This document shows, piece after piece, positions 7,826 to 16,239 of a stretch of 64,000 bases of DNA. Made by a program: the position numbers and the translations under genes. Under the pieces are notes generated by a model that saw only the letters and a list, made by a program, of their open reading frames with translations, did no database searches and had not been told where the DNA came from. This DNA is from Patescibacteria group bacterium (GTDB lineage: Bacteria; Patescibacteriota; Patescibacteriia; 2-12-FULL-60-25), in contig JALNYW010000001.1 in the NCBI GenBank assembly GCA_023229665.1, positions 682,001 through 746,000 of the forward strand. Direction: 5' to 3'. How positions within the stretch are numbered: the first letter of the stretch is position 1; each line of letters starts with the position of its first letter.

Positions 7826-8865
7826 ATGTTCCATTCGGGTTTTGCTTCAATCTTTTTCCAATCATGTTTTTCGCCTTTCGTGAGACGCCAATACCCGGCC
7901 GCCGCGATCATGGCGGCATTGTCGGTGATATACGCCTTGTCCGAAGGCATATACGTAACCGTCGGCAACTGCTCCTGAAGAGCCGCTCCCAGCGTTTCGC
8001 GCAGCAAGGCGTTGGCCGATACGCCACCGACTAACAGCACGCCTTTCACCTTATATTTCTTGGCTGCGGTCAGGGTTTTCGCCACGAGCACGTCCACGAT
8101 CGCCTGCTGGACCGAGGCGGCCAAATCGCGTTTGGCTTTTTCTCGTAATACTTCGGTCGCGATGGGCCAACCTTCCCACGTTTGGCGCACGGCCGTCTTT
8201 AATCCGCTGAAACTGAAATCCAAACTCCCGTCATTCATCATGGGGCGCGGTAAATCGAAAGCCTTGGCGTCCCCTTCCAATGCAAGTTTTGCGATATGCG
8301 GTCCGCCCGGATACGGCAACCCCATCAGCTTCGCCGATTTATCAAACGCTTCACCAGCCGCATCATCTCGCGTCTGTCCGACGATGCGGTATTTGCATTG
8401 CGCGTTCATCAAAACAAGTTCCGTATGTCCGCCGGAAACGATAAGCGCGAGCATCGGGAATTTCCAATGCTTGCGATTTTCAGTATTCAACCAAGCCGAA
8501 GCCAAATGCCCTTCAAGATGGTTCACGCCCACGATGGGTTTGCCCGTAAGCATGGCGAGCACGCGACCCGCTTCGATGCCGACGCGTAAAGCCGTGGCGA
8601 GCCCGGGACCGGAAGTCACGGCGATCGCATCAAATGCCTTCAACCCCTTCGTCCCCAAAACCTGCATCAATAAAGAAACCGTTTCGGCCACATGCGAACG
8701 GGCCGCCACTTCAGGCACCACGCCGCCATATTTTTGGTGGATGGGAATCTGCGATGAAACCAAATCGTGTTCGACGTTTACCTTAGTTTTGCTGGCAGAT
8801 AACAAACACACCGCCGTTTCGTCACAGCTGGTTTCGATGGCCAAGACCTTCAAAGCTTTCGGCAT
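7822..8865 (-). CDS. tsaD: TsaD, tRNA N6-adenosine threonylcarbamoyltransferase
   Basis: This is the catalytic subunit that transfers the threonylcarbamoyl group from threonylcarbamoyl-AMP to A37 of tRNA. At 347 residues it has normal family length. Visible signatures are VLAIETSCDETA at the N-terminus, the metal-binding HLEGHL, SGGHTELV, YPGGP and LVGGVSANALLR. It overlaps tsaE by four bases. The start is close to the divergent cupredoxin gene (8905), leaving about 40 bases for both promoters. The assignment is secure. Confidence 0.96.
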   Translation of the reverse strand: MPKALKVLAIETSCDETAVCLLSASKTKVNVEHDLVSSQIPIHQKYGGVVPEVAARSHVAETVSLLMQVLGTKGLKAFDAIAVTSGPGLATALRVGIEAGRVLAMLTGKPIVGVNHLEGHLASAWLNTENRKHWKFPMLALIVSGGHTELVLMNAQCKYRIVGQTRDDAAGEAFDKSAKLMGLPYPGGPHIAKLALEGDAKAFDLPRPMMNDGSLDFSFSGLKTAVRQTWEGWPIATEVLREKAKRDLAASVQQAIVDVLVAKTLTAAKKYKVKGVLLVGGVSANALLRETLGAALQEQLPTVTYMPSDKAYITDNAAMIAAAGYWRLTKGEKHDWKKIEAKPEWNI

Positions 8866-8904
8866 GTTAGGATGGCTATCAGCCTAGCACTTACCTCCAT
8901 ATAT

Positions 8905-9393
8905 ATGAAGAAACTCATTCTCGGTTCCGTCTTGGTCGTTCTCATGGGACAAGGCTGCCTTGCCCCTGCTCCGCGCGAAACGCCTCCCGTAACGCCGCCC
9001 ATAGTGCCGGCACCGACGCCATCACCAACCCCGACCCCCACGCCGTCCCCTACTCCGACACCGACTCCGACACCGACGCCAACTCCCGCTCCTACTCCGA
9101 CACCCACACCGGCTCCGACCCCTGCTCCTGCGCCGCAACCAAAAACCCATAGCGTGAGTATTTCCAACTTCGCATTCGCTTCCGCAAGCTTGACCGTAAA
9201 CAAGGGAGATAAAATCGTCTTCACGAATCGTGACAGCGTGGGACATACCGTGACCTCGGATTCCGGAAAGTTTGATGGAGCCGTGGCCGCCGGCCAAAGC
9301 TTCACGCTGGATACGTCTAATCTCACTCCGGGCAATTACCCATATCACTGCACGCCGCATCCATTCATGACTGGCATGATCGTCGTGAAATAG
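8905..9393 (+). CDS. Cupredoxin lipoprotein with Pro-Thr linker
   Basis: A 162-residue exported protein. The start at ATG 8905 gives a lipoprotein-type signal peptide with Cys18 (VVLMGQGC), although the residues before the cysteine are not a perfect lipobox. Residues about 35-75 form a repetitive Pro-Thr spacer likely to span the wall. The C-terminal domain is a plastocyanin-like fold with type 1 copper ligands His114, Cys149, His152 and Met155 (YHCTPHPFM). The family carries electrons or binds copper outside the membrane. With the CopA operon at 53-57 kb this indicates active copper handling. The redox partner is unknown. Confidence 0.88.
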   Translation: MKKLILGSVLVVLMGQGCLAPAPRETPPVTPPIVPAPTPSPTPTPTPSPTPTPTPTPTPTPAPTPTPTPAPTPAPAPQPKTHSVSISNFAFASASLTVNKGDKIVFTNRDSVGHTVTSDSGKFDGAVAAGQSFTLDTSNLTPGNYPYHCTPHPFMTGMIVVK

Positions 9394-9403
9394 CGCTTCG
9401 GAA

Positions 9404-9433
9404 AAAACCGCGTGAAACCACGCGGTTTTTTGT
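9404..9433 (+). terminator. Terminator after the cupredoxin gene
   Basis: AAAAAACCGCGTG/CACGCGGTTTTTT stem with a 4-base loop and T-tract. Confidence 0.88.
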
Positions 9434-9465
9434 TTGATCTAAGCCGTGAAACAAAAGCTATTTCG

Positions 9466-9494
9466 TTGACAAAACGCCTATTTTGTGCTATAGT
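9466..9494 (+). promoter_or_regulatory. Promoter of the 9556 membrane-protein gene
   Basis: TTGACA 9466-9471, spacer 17, TATAGT 9489-9494 with an extended-10 TGC. It has the same architecture as the promoters at 583 and 63796. Confidence 0.85.
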
Positions 9495-9555
9495 ATTATG
9501 TTCCTTCCAAGACCCATTGGGTCGCAACAAGGCTTCACAAACCAAGAGGTGTGCC

Positions 9556-10137
9556 GTGAATTGGACCGTCTTCTACATCGTGTTCTGCGTCGCGTTCCTG
9601 GCGAGTTCCCCGGCCTTCGCCGCGCTGAACGCCCTCGGCGTCCGGCTCCGGCAAGTGCCCCCGTCCGGCGCGAAGACCTGGTACGGACGGCCCTTCGTCC
9701 ACTGGCGTGAGGAGACGACGCTCTTCGTCGCCGACCCGTTCTTCCTCTCTCTCCTCATGGCGCTGTACGCGACCGCCTGCCTCCAGCTCGACTGGACGCC
9801 GATGCGGATCGTCTGGGCTTCGGCCCCTGCCATCCTCTCGGTGATCGGCACCACGCAGTGGCTCCGCAGCGTTCCGAAAGCGGAACGCGAAGGCAAGCTC
9901 CGTACCTGGGGCTGGCACTGGAGCGGTCCGGGGGCACGGACGACCATCGCGGGCTACTGGCACGCGGTGTACTACCTCGTACAAGCGACGGTGGCCGTGA
10001 GCGCCTTGTGCTTTCTCACCTTCCAACCGGAGATCTCCATCCATCACAAGATGGGCATGGTCTTCGCCGGAGCGGGCTACGTCATGAGCCTGTTCCACCA
10101 CCAGCACCTCGAAAAGGTGCGTGGGCACTCCGACTGA
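9556..10137 (+). CDS. Predicted membrane protein with five hydrophobic segments
   Basis: A 193-residue protein I cannot name. GTG 9556 is preferred because CAAGAGG lies 6-13 bases upstream and a promoter with a 60-base leader precedes it; the longer frame to 9412 would cover that promoter. Hydrophobic segments lie near residues 3-22, 55-73, 80-98, 135-157 and 166-183. Charged loops and a His-rich end (FHHQHLEKVRGH) follow. Codon use is GAG/CTC/GCC biased like the other promoter-leader-terminator units. It stands alone between two terminators, so context gives no clue. Confidence 0.7.
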   Translation: MNWTVFYIVFCVAFLASSPAFAALNALGVRLRQVPPSGAKTWYGRPFVHWREETTLFVADPFFLSLLMALYATACLQLDWTPMRIVWASAPAILSVIGTTQWLRSVPKAEREGKLRTWGWHWSGPGARTTIAGYWHAVYYLVQATVAVSALCFLTFQPEISIHHKMGMVFAGAGYVMSLFHHQHLEKVRGHSD

Positions 10138-10153
10138 TCGCGCATCCGCGCGG

Positions 10154-10200
10154 CAAAGAGCGATCCTCGCTCACGCCGTTCGGGTGCGCTCTTTGTTATC
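10154..10200 (+). terminator. Terminator after the 9556 gene
   Basis: CAAAGAGCG pairs with CGCTCTTTG around a structured loop, followed by a short T-rich tail. Confidence 0.7.
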
Positions 10201-10205
10201 TAAAC

Positions 10206-10233
10206 CAAAACCCGCGCTCGAGGCGCGGGTTTT
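10206..10233 (-). terminator. Terminator downstream of tRNA-Glu, possibly bidirectional
   Basis: AAAACCCGCGC/GGCGCGGGTTTT hairpin, beginning 4 bases beyond the encoded CCA end of the minus-strand tRNA. Confidence 0.75.
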
Positions 10234-10236
10234 GCG

Positions 10237-10311
10237 TGGTAGCTCCTAGGGGAATCGAACCCCTGTTAACGGCTTGAAAAGCCGCTGTCCTAACCGTTAG
10301 ACGAAGGAGCC
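10237..10311 (-). tRNA. tRNA-Glu (anticodon TTC)
   Basis: Read on the minus strand, GGCTCCT pairs with AGGAGCT in the acceptor stem. The anticodon stem GCGGC/GCCGT encloses the loop TTTTCAA, giving anticodon TTC. The T-arm has GGTTCGATTC and a CCA end is encoded. Its own promoter lies at 10332-10360. Confidence 0.95.
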
Positions 10312-10331
10312 GTAACGGAAATTGCGTGCTG

Positions 10332-10360
10332 ATCTTAGGCGAAAAAGCAGATCACGTCAA
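10332..10360 (-). promoter_or_regulatory. Promoter of tRNA-Glu
   Basis: On the minus strand TTGACG (10360-10355), spacer 17, TAAGAT (10337-10332). It lies back to back with the leaderless start of the 10382 gene. Confidence 0.85.
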
Positions 10361-10381
10361 GCCCCGTGTTACACTTTGTCC

Positions 10382-11341
10382 ATGTTGACCGCGCTCTCGA
10401 TTCTGGCCATTGTCGCCTTCTTTTACCTTCTCGGACTTTCCGCCGATCTTGTTATTACTAATGTCCGCAGCATCGGCCGGAAGCTTGGCATTCCCGTCTT
10501 CGCGCTTGGGCTCATGCTCGGCATCCTTACTTCGCTGCCGGAATTCGGCATCGGTGTAAACTCGCTCATCCAGGACACGCCGTCGATTTCGGTGGGGAAC
10601 TTGCTCGGCGGAACCCTCGTGCTTTTCGGCATTGTGCTCGGAATCGGTATCGTATTGAATCGCGGAGTCAAAACCGATGGAAAAACGGAAACCCTCTGGC
10701 CCGTGTTCGGCTATCTCCTCCTGCCGCTGCTTTTCGGGCTCAGCGGTTCTCTCGACGCATTCGCCGGTCTCGCCCTCTTCCTCTTGTATCCGGGCATCAT
10801 GCTGTACCTGTACCTTACGCATGAACATAAAAAAGGACAGCTCGCCAACGGGGCGCCCAGGCGCGGCATCATAAAAGAACTCGTGATCGCGCTCTTTGGC
10901 TTGGTCGGCGTGGTCGTACTTTCCAACCTCATCGTCCGATTGACCTTGCCCATCCTTGAATTCTTCGATGTCCCCGGCTTCATCGTCGGTTTGGTTGCCT
11001 ACTCGCTTGGAACCAATTTACCTGAATTGATCGTGAGCGTCCGCGCCTGGCGAAAGCACGTCCGCGACCTCTCTTTTAGCAATATCCTGGGTTCCGCCGT
11101 GACCAACCCGGGCATGCTCGGCGCATTTGCCATGATCCGTCCCTTGCCGGTTTCGGTGAACCTTTCGTATATCCTGCTCATCGGGGCGACGCTTGCCCTC
11201 TTTGGCCTTGTGCTACGTTTCTATCAAACGGGGAAAAAACTTACGCGGAACGAAGGCCTTGCCCTCATCGCGACCTATGTCGTCTTTCTCCTTTTGGAAG
11301 CGCCTATGTTCGCGCGCCTGATCGGACACCACGAGGTATGA
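10382..11341 (+). CDS. CaCA-family Na+/Ca2+ antiporter-like membrane protein
   Basis: A 319-residue integral membrane protein with two inverted halves, each carrying the alpha-repeat of cation/Ca2+ exchangers: MLGILTSLPEFGIGVNSL in the first half and AYSLGTNLPELIVSV followed by NILGSAVTNPG in the second. The acidic residue after Pro in each repeat is the usual cation ligand. ATG 10382 is chosen because the frame upstream lacks a ribosome site and TTACAC sits 7 bases before it, suggesting a leaderless mRNA. The stop overlaps the following P-type ATPase as ATGA, so both are translated together and probably serve cation efflux. Exact ion specificity is inferred. Confidence 0.88.
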   Translation: MLTALSILAIVAFFYLLGLSADLVITNVRSIGRKLGIPVFALGLMLGILTSLPEFGIGVNSLIQDTPSISVGNLLGGTLVLFGIVLGIGIVLNRGVKTDGKTETLWPVFGYLLLPLLFGLSGSLDAFAGLALFLLYPGIMLYLYLTHEHKKGQLANGAPRRGIIKELVIALFGLVGVVVLSNLIVRLTLPILEFFDVPGFIVGLVAYSLGTNLPELIVSVRAWRKHVRDLSFSNILGSAVTNPGMLGAFAMIRPLPVSVNLSYILLIGATLALFGLVLRFYQTGKKLTRNEGLALIATYVVFLLLEAPMFARLIGHHEV

Positions 11342-13902
11342 ACCCCATCTCTACTCCATGGTCGCATGCTTCGGCCGATGTCTTAAAAGAACTCGGAAGC
11401 CAAACGGACGGCCTTTCAACGAAAGAGGCGAAAACTCGGTTCAAAAAAGACGGCCCCAACCGCCTCCCCGAACGCGGGCGCGCAACGGCCGTCGAGCTCA
11501 TTTTGAAGCAAATCAAAAGCCCGCTTATCGCCATCTTATTGGTGGCGGCGGCGATCAGCTTCGCCCTCTTCGAATACGTAAATACCGGCGTCTTACTTGC
11601 GACGGTTTTCGTGAATGTGGCCCTTGGATTCTGGCAGGAGAACAAAGCCGAAACCGTGCTGGCCGCGCTCAAGAATTACACCAAAACTCGGGCGCGCGTG
11701 CATCGGGACGGAGCGGAGCATGACGTAGACGCGGACGAATTGGTCGTGGGAGATGTCATTCGTCTCTCCAATGGGTCGCGCGTTCCGGCAGACGCCCGCT
11801 TGATCGAAGCCACCGGCCTCCAAATAGACGAGTCCATGCTGACGGGTGAATCCTTGCCGATCTACAAGGCGACCGAACCCATCGCCGAAGATACGCATGT
11901 CGCCGAACGCACCAATATGGTGTTTGGCGGGACGTTGGTCGTGCAGGGCTTGGCCACGGCCGTCATCACCGCGACGAGCGGCCATACTGAGTTCGGCCGC
12001 ATCGCCGCGCTCGCCGCCACAGAAGAGCGTGAAACAACTCCTCTCCAGCGCTCGGTCGCCGTCTTCGCGAAGCAGGCGACCATCGGCCTCCTGCTCTTGT
12101 GCGCGGTCTTGTTCGTCATCGGACTGAATTCTGGTCGTGACCCGCGAGAAATGTTCTTTATCACCGTCGCCGTCGCGGTGTCCGCTGTCCCCGAGGGCCT
12201 GCCCATCGCATTGACCGTCATCCTCGCGAGCGGCGTCGAACGCTTGGCGCGCCGGCGCGGAGTGGTCCGTAAATTGCTTGCCGCGGAAACGCTCGGCTCC
12301 ACCAGTCTCATCCTTACGGATAAAACCGGTACGTTGACCCAGGCAAAAATGTCGCTCACCGACGTCCATCCCGTCAAACAAGAAGACGGGGCCTCTGAGC
12401 GCGTCTTGCGCCATGCCTTGCTCGCGACCGACGTCACCGTCGAAAACCCAAAAGACCGGCCGGAACAATGGAAGCTCCTGGGAAAATCCATGGAAGCGTC
12501 TTTGGCGCGCGATGCCCTGATGCGCGGCCAATCGCTTTTGGAGCTCCAGGCCAAATATCCGCTCATCGAGCGCCTCCCCTTCAATTCGGAACAAAAGTAT
12601 GGCGGAACGGTCGTGAAATCCCAGGATGGCCCGCGCATCACTTTGCTGGGCGCGCCGGATATCCTCATCAAGTTCTGCACGCTCTCCGAACAAGAACGGA
12701 AAGAACTCCTCGCCGCCATCGAAGAGCGCACGAATACGGGCGAACGCCTGCTCGGCGTGGTTACCAAAGATGCCCCGCCCGACCAATTGAAAGATACGAA
12801 TGGATTTACCTTTGAAGGTTGGCTCGCCTTCCGTGATCCGTTGCGTCCGAGCGTGGCCGATGCCATCCGCCGCATTGCCGAAAGCGGCGTAAAAACATCC
12901 ATGGTCACGGGCGACCACCCGGGTACGGCTACCTGGATCGCGCGCTCGCTCGGCTTGATCAACGGCAAGGGCCAGGTCATGACCGGGACGGAAATTGACC
13001 ATTTGGATGATGTCGCGCTCTTGAAGCGTCTGCCGGATACGCGCGTCTTCGCTCGAACCACGCCGGAACAAAAACTGCGCCTCGTGCGATTGTCGCAAGC
13101 CTTGGGCGAAGTCGTGGCTGTCACCGGAGATGGCGTGAACGATGCGCCCGCGTTGAAAGCGGCTGATGTCGGCGTCGCGGTCGGATCAGGAACTGACGTG
13201 GCCAAAGCTGCCTCCGACCTCGTTATTCTAGATGATGACTACGGGACCATTGTCCACGCGGTCGAAGAGGGCCGCCGCATCTTGGACAATATCCGCAAAG
13301 CCCTGAGCTATCTCCTCTCGAATGCCTTTGCCGAGCTTGTACTCATTGGCGGATCCATTATTTTTGGCCTGCCAATCCCGCTTACGGCCATTCAAATCTT
13401 GTACGTAAATTTCTTTTCCGACAGCTTCCCGGCCGTGGCCTATGCCTTTGAACAAATAACCGACTCGGATAAAAAACAGCCCCGCCACGCCGGACACCTC
13501 CTGGACCGCCGTTCACGTTTCATCATCTTCGTAATCGGTACGCTCTCAAGCCTTTCCCTCTTCGGGATCTACCTCTACCTTCTCTCGCTCGGCATCGAAC
13601 AACGCCTCGTGCACTCCTTCGTCTTCGCCGCCTTCGGCACGTATACCCTTTTCGTTTCGCTTTCGCTGCGCTCGCTCCGCAAGCCTCTCTGGAGCTACGG
13701 TTTATTCGGCAACAAGCCGCTCGCGATCGGCGTCCTGATCGGCCTCGGTCTCATGATCGCCGCCATCTATCTCCCCTGGTTGAATGACATCCTCGGAACG
13801 AAGCCGCTCGAATGGCCCTGGGTCCTCGGTGTCATCGGCTTCGGCCTCGCAAACGTGACCGCGGTCGAAATTGCCAAACGGATTTTCAAGAATATGGAAT
13901 GA
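11338..13902 (+). CDS. P2-type cation-transporting ATPase (Ca2+-like)
   Basis: An 854-residue P-type ATPase. The order is N-terminal cation ATPase segment, actuator with DESMLTGES, membrane motif AVPEGLPIALTVI, phosphorylation motif DKTGTLT, ATP-binding MVTGDHPGTA, hinge TGDGVNDAPALKAADVG, and a C-terminal six-helix block. PEGLP in the fourth membrane helix is the P2-type signature of Ca2+/Mn2+ and related pumps. It drives ATP-powered cation export across the cytoplasmic membrane. The ATG overlaps the stop of the CaCA antiporter gene, pairing a primary pump with an antiporter. It ends in a terminator shared with trmD. Confidence 0.93.
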   Translation: MNPISTPWSHASADVLKELGSQTDGLSTKEAKTRFKKDGPNRLPERGRATAVELILKQIKSPLIAILLVAAAISFALFEYVNTGVLLATVFVNVALGFWQENKAETVLAALKNYTKTRARVHRDGAEHDVDADELVVGDVIRLSNGSRVPADARLIEATGLQIDESMLTGESLPIYKATEPIAEDTHVAERTNMVFGGTLVVQGLATAVITATSGHTEFGRIAALAATEERETTPLQRSVAVFAKQATIGLLLLCAVLFVIGLNSGRDPREMFFITVAVAVSAVPEGLPIALTVILASGVERLARRRGVVRKLLAAETLGSTSLILTDKTGTLTQAKMSLTDVHPVKQEDGASERVLRHALLATDVTVENPKDRPEQWKLLGKSMEASLARDALMRGQSLLELQAKYPLIERLPFNSEQKYGGTVVKSQDGPRITLLGAPDILIKFCTLSEQERKELLAAIEERTNTGERLLGVVTKDAPPDQLKDTNGFTFEGWLAFRDPLRPSVADAIRRIAESGVKTSMVTGDHPGTATWIARSLGLINGKGQVMTGTEIDHLDDVALLKRLPDTRVFARTTPEQKLRLVRLSQALGEVVAVTGDGVNDAPALKAADVGVAVGSGTDVAKAASDLVILDDDYGTIVHAVEEGRRILDNIRKALSYLLSNAFAELVLIGGSIIFGLPIPLTAIQILYVNFFSDSFPAVAYAFEQITDSDKKQPRHAGHLLDRRSRFIIFVIGTLSSLSLFGIYLYLLSLGIEQRLVHSFVFAAFGTYTLFVSLSLRSLRKPLWSYGLFGNKPLAIGVLIGLGLMIAAIYLPWLNDILGTKPLEWPWVLGVIGFGLANVTAVEIAKRIFKNME

Positions 13903-13903
13903 A

Positions 13904-13926
13904 AAACCCCGCTTAGCGGGGTTTTG
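13904..13926. terminator. Bidirectional terminator between the P-type ATPase and trmD
   Basis: AAAACCCCGC/GCGGGGTTTT hairpin. It contains the trmD stop codon on the minus strand. Confidence 0.85.
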
Positions 13927-14611
13927 ATTTACGCCACTCTTCGATTTTTTTGTGATTCCCCGACAGCAGGATATCCGGCACTTTCCAACCTTTTTTGCCC
14001 TTTAGGGGATAGAACTCCGGGCGCGTATATTGGGCGTGCTCCAACTCTCCGGCGACGGTATGTGATTCACGGGCGAGTGACTCCGCCTTACCGAGCACTC
14101 CCGGAATCAAACGCGCGACCGCATCGGCCATGACCATGGCCGGCAGCTCTCCCCCGGTTAGCACATACGGCCCAATCGAGAACTCTTCATCCGCCAGATA
14201 TTCCGTCACGCGTTCATCAATCCCTTCATAGCGTCCGCACAAGAAAACCAACTGATCATACTTCGCGAGGCGTACCGCTTCTTGCTGCGTAAACGGCTTG
14301 CCTTTGGCGCTGGTCACGATGACGCGCGTCTTTTTCGCCGCCGCCGTCTTCTTCCCGTCTTTCGTGCGCAGCTTCAATGAAACCAGGGCTTCATGAAAAG
14401 GCGCGATCTTCATCACCATACCGGGACCGCCGCCAAACGGCTTATCATCCACGGTTTTGTGGTTGTCATGCGTCCATTTGCGCAGCTGGTGCACCCGCAA
14501 ATCCAGGGCTTTGGCCTTTTGTCCGCGTCCCAAAATAGAACCGCTCATATACGGCTCCACCATCTCCGGAAAGATGGTGATGATATCGACGCGTAATTTC
14601 TTGGCTTTCAT
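13913..14611 (-). CDS. trmD: TrmD, tRNA (guanine37-N1)-methyltransferase
   Basis: TrmD methylates G37 next to the anticodon of a subset of tRNAs using SAM and prevents +1 frameshifting. The 232-residue protein shows IITIFPEMVEPY at the N-terminus, KPFGGGPGMV, and the SPOUT knot motifs FLCGRYEGIDERV and IGPYVLTGGELPAMV. Length is normal. A Lys-rich insertion (KTKDGKKTAAAKKTR region) precedes the knot. It follows khpA on the same strand but a terminator separates them; rimM and rplS, common neighbours, are absent here. Confidence 0.96.
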   Translation of the reverse strand: MKAKKLRVDIITIFPEMVEPYMSGSILGRGQKAKALDLRVHQLRKWTHDNHKTVDDKPFGGGPGMVMKIAPFHEALVSLKLRTKDGKKTAAAKKTRVIVTSAKGKPFTQQEAVRLAKYDQLVFLCGRYEGIDERVTEYLADEEFSIGPYVLTGGELPAMVMADAVARLIPGVLGKAESLARESHTVAGELEHAQYTRPEFYPLKGKKGWKVPDILLSGNHKKIEEWRKSKPR

Positions 14612-14643
14612 AATGGCAGTAAGGATGGCACATCAACTGAATA

Positions 14644-14678
14644 AATTAAAACCCCCGAGGTCATCGAGGGTTTTAATT
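14644..14678 (-). terminator. Terminator of khpA
   Basis: AATTAAAACCC/GGGTTTTAATT outer stem with an inner CCGAGG/CGAGG pairing. The tail on the minus strand is A/T-rich. Confidence 0.75.
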
Positions 14679-14684
14679 GTCTGA

Positions 14685-15074
14685 CTAGATTCCGAGGTCG
14701 CTCAGGTCGTCATCGGAGACGAGACCTGAATCGCCGTGGACCTTCACGGTCGGGCGGGATTCCTCCCCACCCATCGAAGGGGCCATGGTGGCCTTCTTTT
14801 CCTGGTGCTGGCGGCGGAGTTCTTCCGGCTCGAAGATCACCATGCTCACGCGGGCGTCGTCCTTGGCGCCGACGATCTTGAGCAAGATGCGGAGCGCGCG
14901 GGCCGTCTGGCCCTGGCGGCCGATGATGTATCCCATGTCTTCGGGATTCACATGAAGCGTGATTTTCACGCCACGGTCGTCGATTTCGCGGGTGGTCTTC
15001 ACGTCACCGGGGTGGTTGACGAGGGACTTCACTACGTATTCGAGAAATTCCTGGTCTTTGTGCATGTCTGCCAT
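14685..15074 (-). CDS. khpA: KhpA-like KH-domain RNA-binding protein
   Basis: A 129-residue protein with one KH domain. The RNA-binding GxxG loop is visible in GYIIGRQGQTARALR at about residues 48-62, flanked by ITLHVNPEDMG and LLKIVGAKDD. KhpA-type proteins bind RNA and, in Firmicutes, influence cell division and translation. The acidic C-terminal tail of about 45 residues is longer than usual. ATG 15074 and a second ATG at 15065 are both possible starts. A TATAGT -10 box lies near 15149-15144. Neighbouring rpsP and trmD reflect the usual rpsP-khpA-rimM-trmD cluster, here broken up. Confidence 0.88.
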   Translation of the reverse strand: MADMHKDQEFLEYVVKSLVNHPGDVKTTREIDDRGVKITLHVNPEDMGYIIGRQGQTARALRILLKIVGAKDDARVSMVIFEPEELRRQHQEKKATMAPSMGGEESRPTVKVHGDSGLVSDDDLSDLGI

Positions 15075-15195
15075 ATCGGCACGAACGGTTTCCGTCGGTT
15101 TGAGACGGAAGTCGCTAAGTGTGAAATCGCCTGTGCCATGTCACTATACGGTGCATGGCCGGGGGCTAGGGAGAGCTTAGCAAAAGGCTTGTTTA

Positions 15196-15224
15196 TTGAC
15201 AATTCCGGCATTTTGAGCTTGAAT
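15196..15224 (+). promoter_or_regulatory. Promoter of the 15249 gene
   Basis: TTGACA 15196-15201, spacer 17, TTGAAT 15219-15224, followed by a short leader with a GAGGAGG ribosome site at 15236-15242. Confidence 0.75.
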
Positions 15225-15248
15225 CTCTGGGCACAGAGGAGGTTTTGC

Positions 15249-15707
15249 ATGGGTTTCAAGCATCATCCGTTCGGAAACGTGGTCGTGAACTATTGGCACG
15301 GGGCCGTATCCCTGGCCGAGGTCCAGCTCTCGATGGAAAAGGCTCGCCTGGCCCATCAGATGTACGGACCGCTCACGGGCATCACCATCCTCGGGCGGGA
15401 TCTGGAACGGCCAACCATGGAGATCGGCGGCTACATGGCCGCCAACCGCATGACCATGCTCAGCTACCACCGAAGCATGCACATGGTGGTCCCGAAAGGG
15501 AGCCCCAAGGCGGTGGGCGTCTCGATGTACATCCTCACGTCGCTCACGCTCGGTACCCGCCACGAGATCGCCCAGCACCCCACCGTCCAGGTCGCCCTCG
15601 AAGACGCGGAGAAGGTCCGCCAGAAGACGATGGGGCTCATGGGGTTCACCACGCCCAAGGCCGACATCCTGGGCCAGCTCGAGCGGCTCAAGGTCCCGCT
15701 GACCTAG
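15249..15707 (+). CDS. Hypothetical protein, 152 residues, possible STAS/SpoIIAA-like fold
   Basis: I do not recognise the family. The start at ATG 15249 is set by the strong CAGAGGAGG just upstream; the very long upstream frame (to 14736) is antisense to khpA. The sequence alternates strands and helices: VVVNYWHGAVS, AEVQLSMEKARLAHQMYG, TGITILG, then MHMVVPKGSPKAVGVSMYIL. This order is reminiscent of STAS-like domains, but no phospho-acceptor motif is visible. GAG/AAG/CTC-biased, with its own promoter and terminator, like the other solitary units. Confidence 0.65.
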   Translation: MGFKHHPFGNVVVNYWHGAVSLAEVQLSMEKARLAHQMYGPLTGITILGRDLERPTMEIGGYMAANRMTMLSYHRSMHMVVPKGSPKAVGVSMYILTSLTLGTRHEIAQHPTVQVALEDAEKVRQKTMGLMGFTTPKADILGQLERLKVPLT

Positions 15708-15716
15708 CGCTTTACT

Positions 15717-15739
15717 CCGACCGTACCGGTCGGTTTTTT
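15717..15739 (+). terminator. Terminator after 15249-15707
   Basis: CCGACCG/CGGTCGG with a 3-base loop and six Ts. Confidence 0.88.
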
Positions 15740-15753
15740 CTTCTCCCAAACTC

Positions 15754-15782
15754 TTGACATATTCCGCCAAAATCTGTAGCCT
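15754..15782 (+). promoter_or_regulatory. Promoter of rpsP
   Basis: TTGACA 15754-15759, spacer 17, TAGCCT 15777-15782. The roughly 85-base leader contains two small hairpins (cccatgctctatggg and ggtaactccggttacc) and no clear Shine-Dalgarno. Confidence 0.75.
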
Positions 15783-15875
15783 TTTGCCCATGCTCTATGG
15801 GTATTCCTCTGGCGGGGAGGCCCACTCGGTAACTCCGGTTACCCTCATCAATTCACCCATCAACCATCCATCACC

Positions 15876-16190
15876 ATGTTGACCATCCGTTTGACCCGTA
15901 TCGGCAAGAAGAAGCAGCCGCAATATCGTTTCATCGTTTCGGAAAAGGCCCGTGACCCGTGGGGCAAGGCTCTCGAAATCCTCGGCAATTACGAACCGCT
16001 CCGCCAACCGGCCGTCCTCACCGTGGACAAGGAGCGCGTCACCTACTGGATCTCCAAGGGCGCCCAGTGCTCGGACACCGTCTGGAACCTCTTCATTGAT
16101 CAAGGTATCGTGAAAGGCGAAAAGCGTAAGCACGAAGGCCTTTCGACCCGCCGCAAGGAAAAGCTCGCGAAGGAACAGGCCGCGGCCTAA
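15876..16190 (+). CDS. rpsP: 30S ribosomal protein S16 (bS16)
   Basis: A 104-residue protein with the bS16 N-terminus MLTIRLTRIGKKKQPQYR and the conserved RDPWGKALEILGNYEP. bS16 is an assembly protein bound to the 5' domain of 16S rRNA. The C-terminal tail is Lys-rich (KRKHEGLSTRRKEKLAKEQ). It is transcribed alone from the 15754 promoter and ends at a terminator. The hairpin-containing leader could be an autoregulatory site, but I do not recognise a described motif. Confidence 0.97.
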   Translation: MLTIRLTRIGKKKQPQYRFIVSEKARDPWGKALEILGNYEPLRQPAVLTVDKERVTYWISKGAQCSDTVWNLFIDQGIVKGEKRKHEGLSTRRKEKLAKEQAAA

Positions 16191-16203
16191 GCCTCGTCAA
16201 ATA

Positions 16204-16239
16204 AAAAACACCCCCGCAATGCGGAGGTGTTTTTGTTTT
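16204..16239. terminator. Terminator after rpsP, shared with the SMC-like gene
   Basis: AAAACACCCCCGC/GCGGAGGTGTTTT hairpin, with a T-run on the plus side and an A-run on the other. Confidence 0.85.
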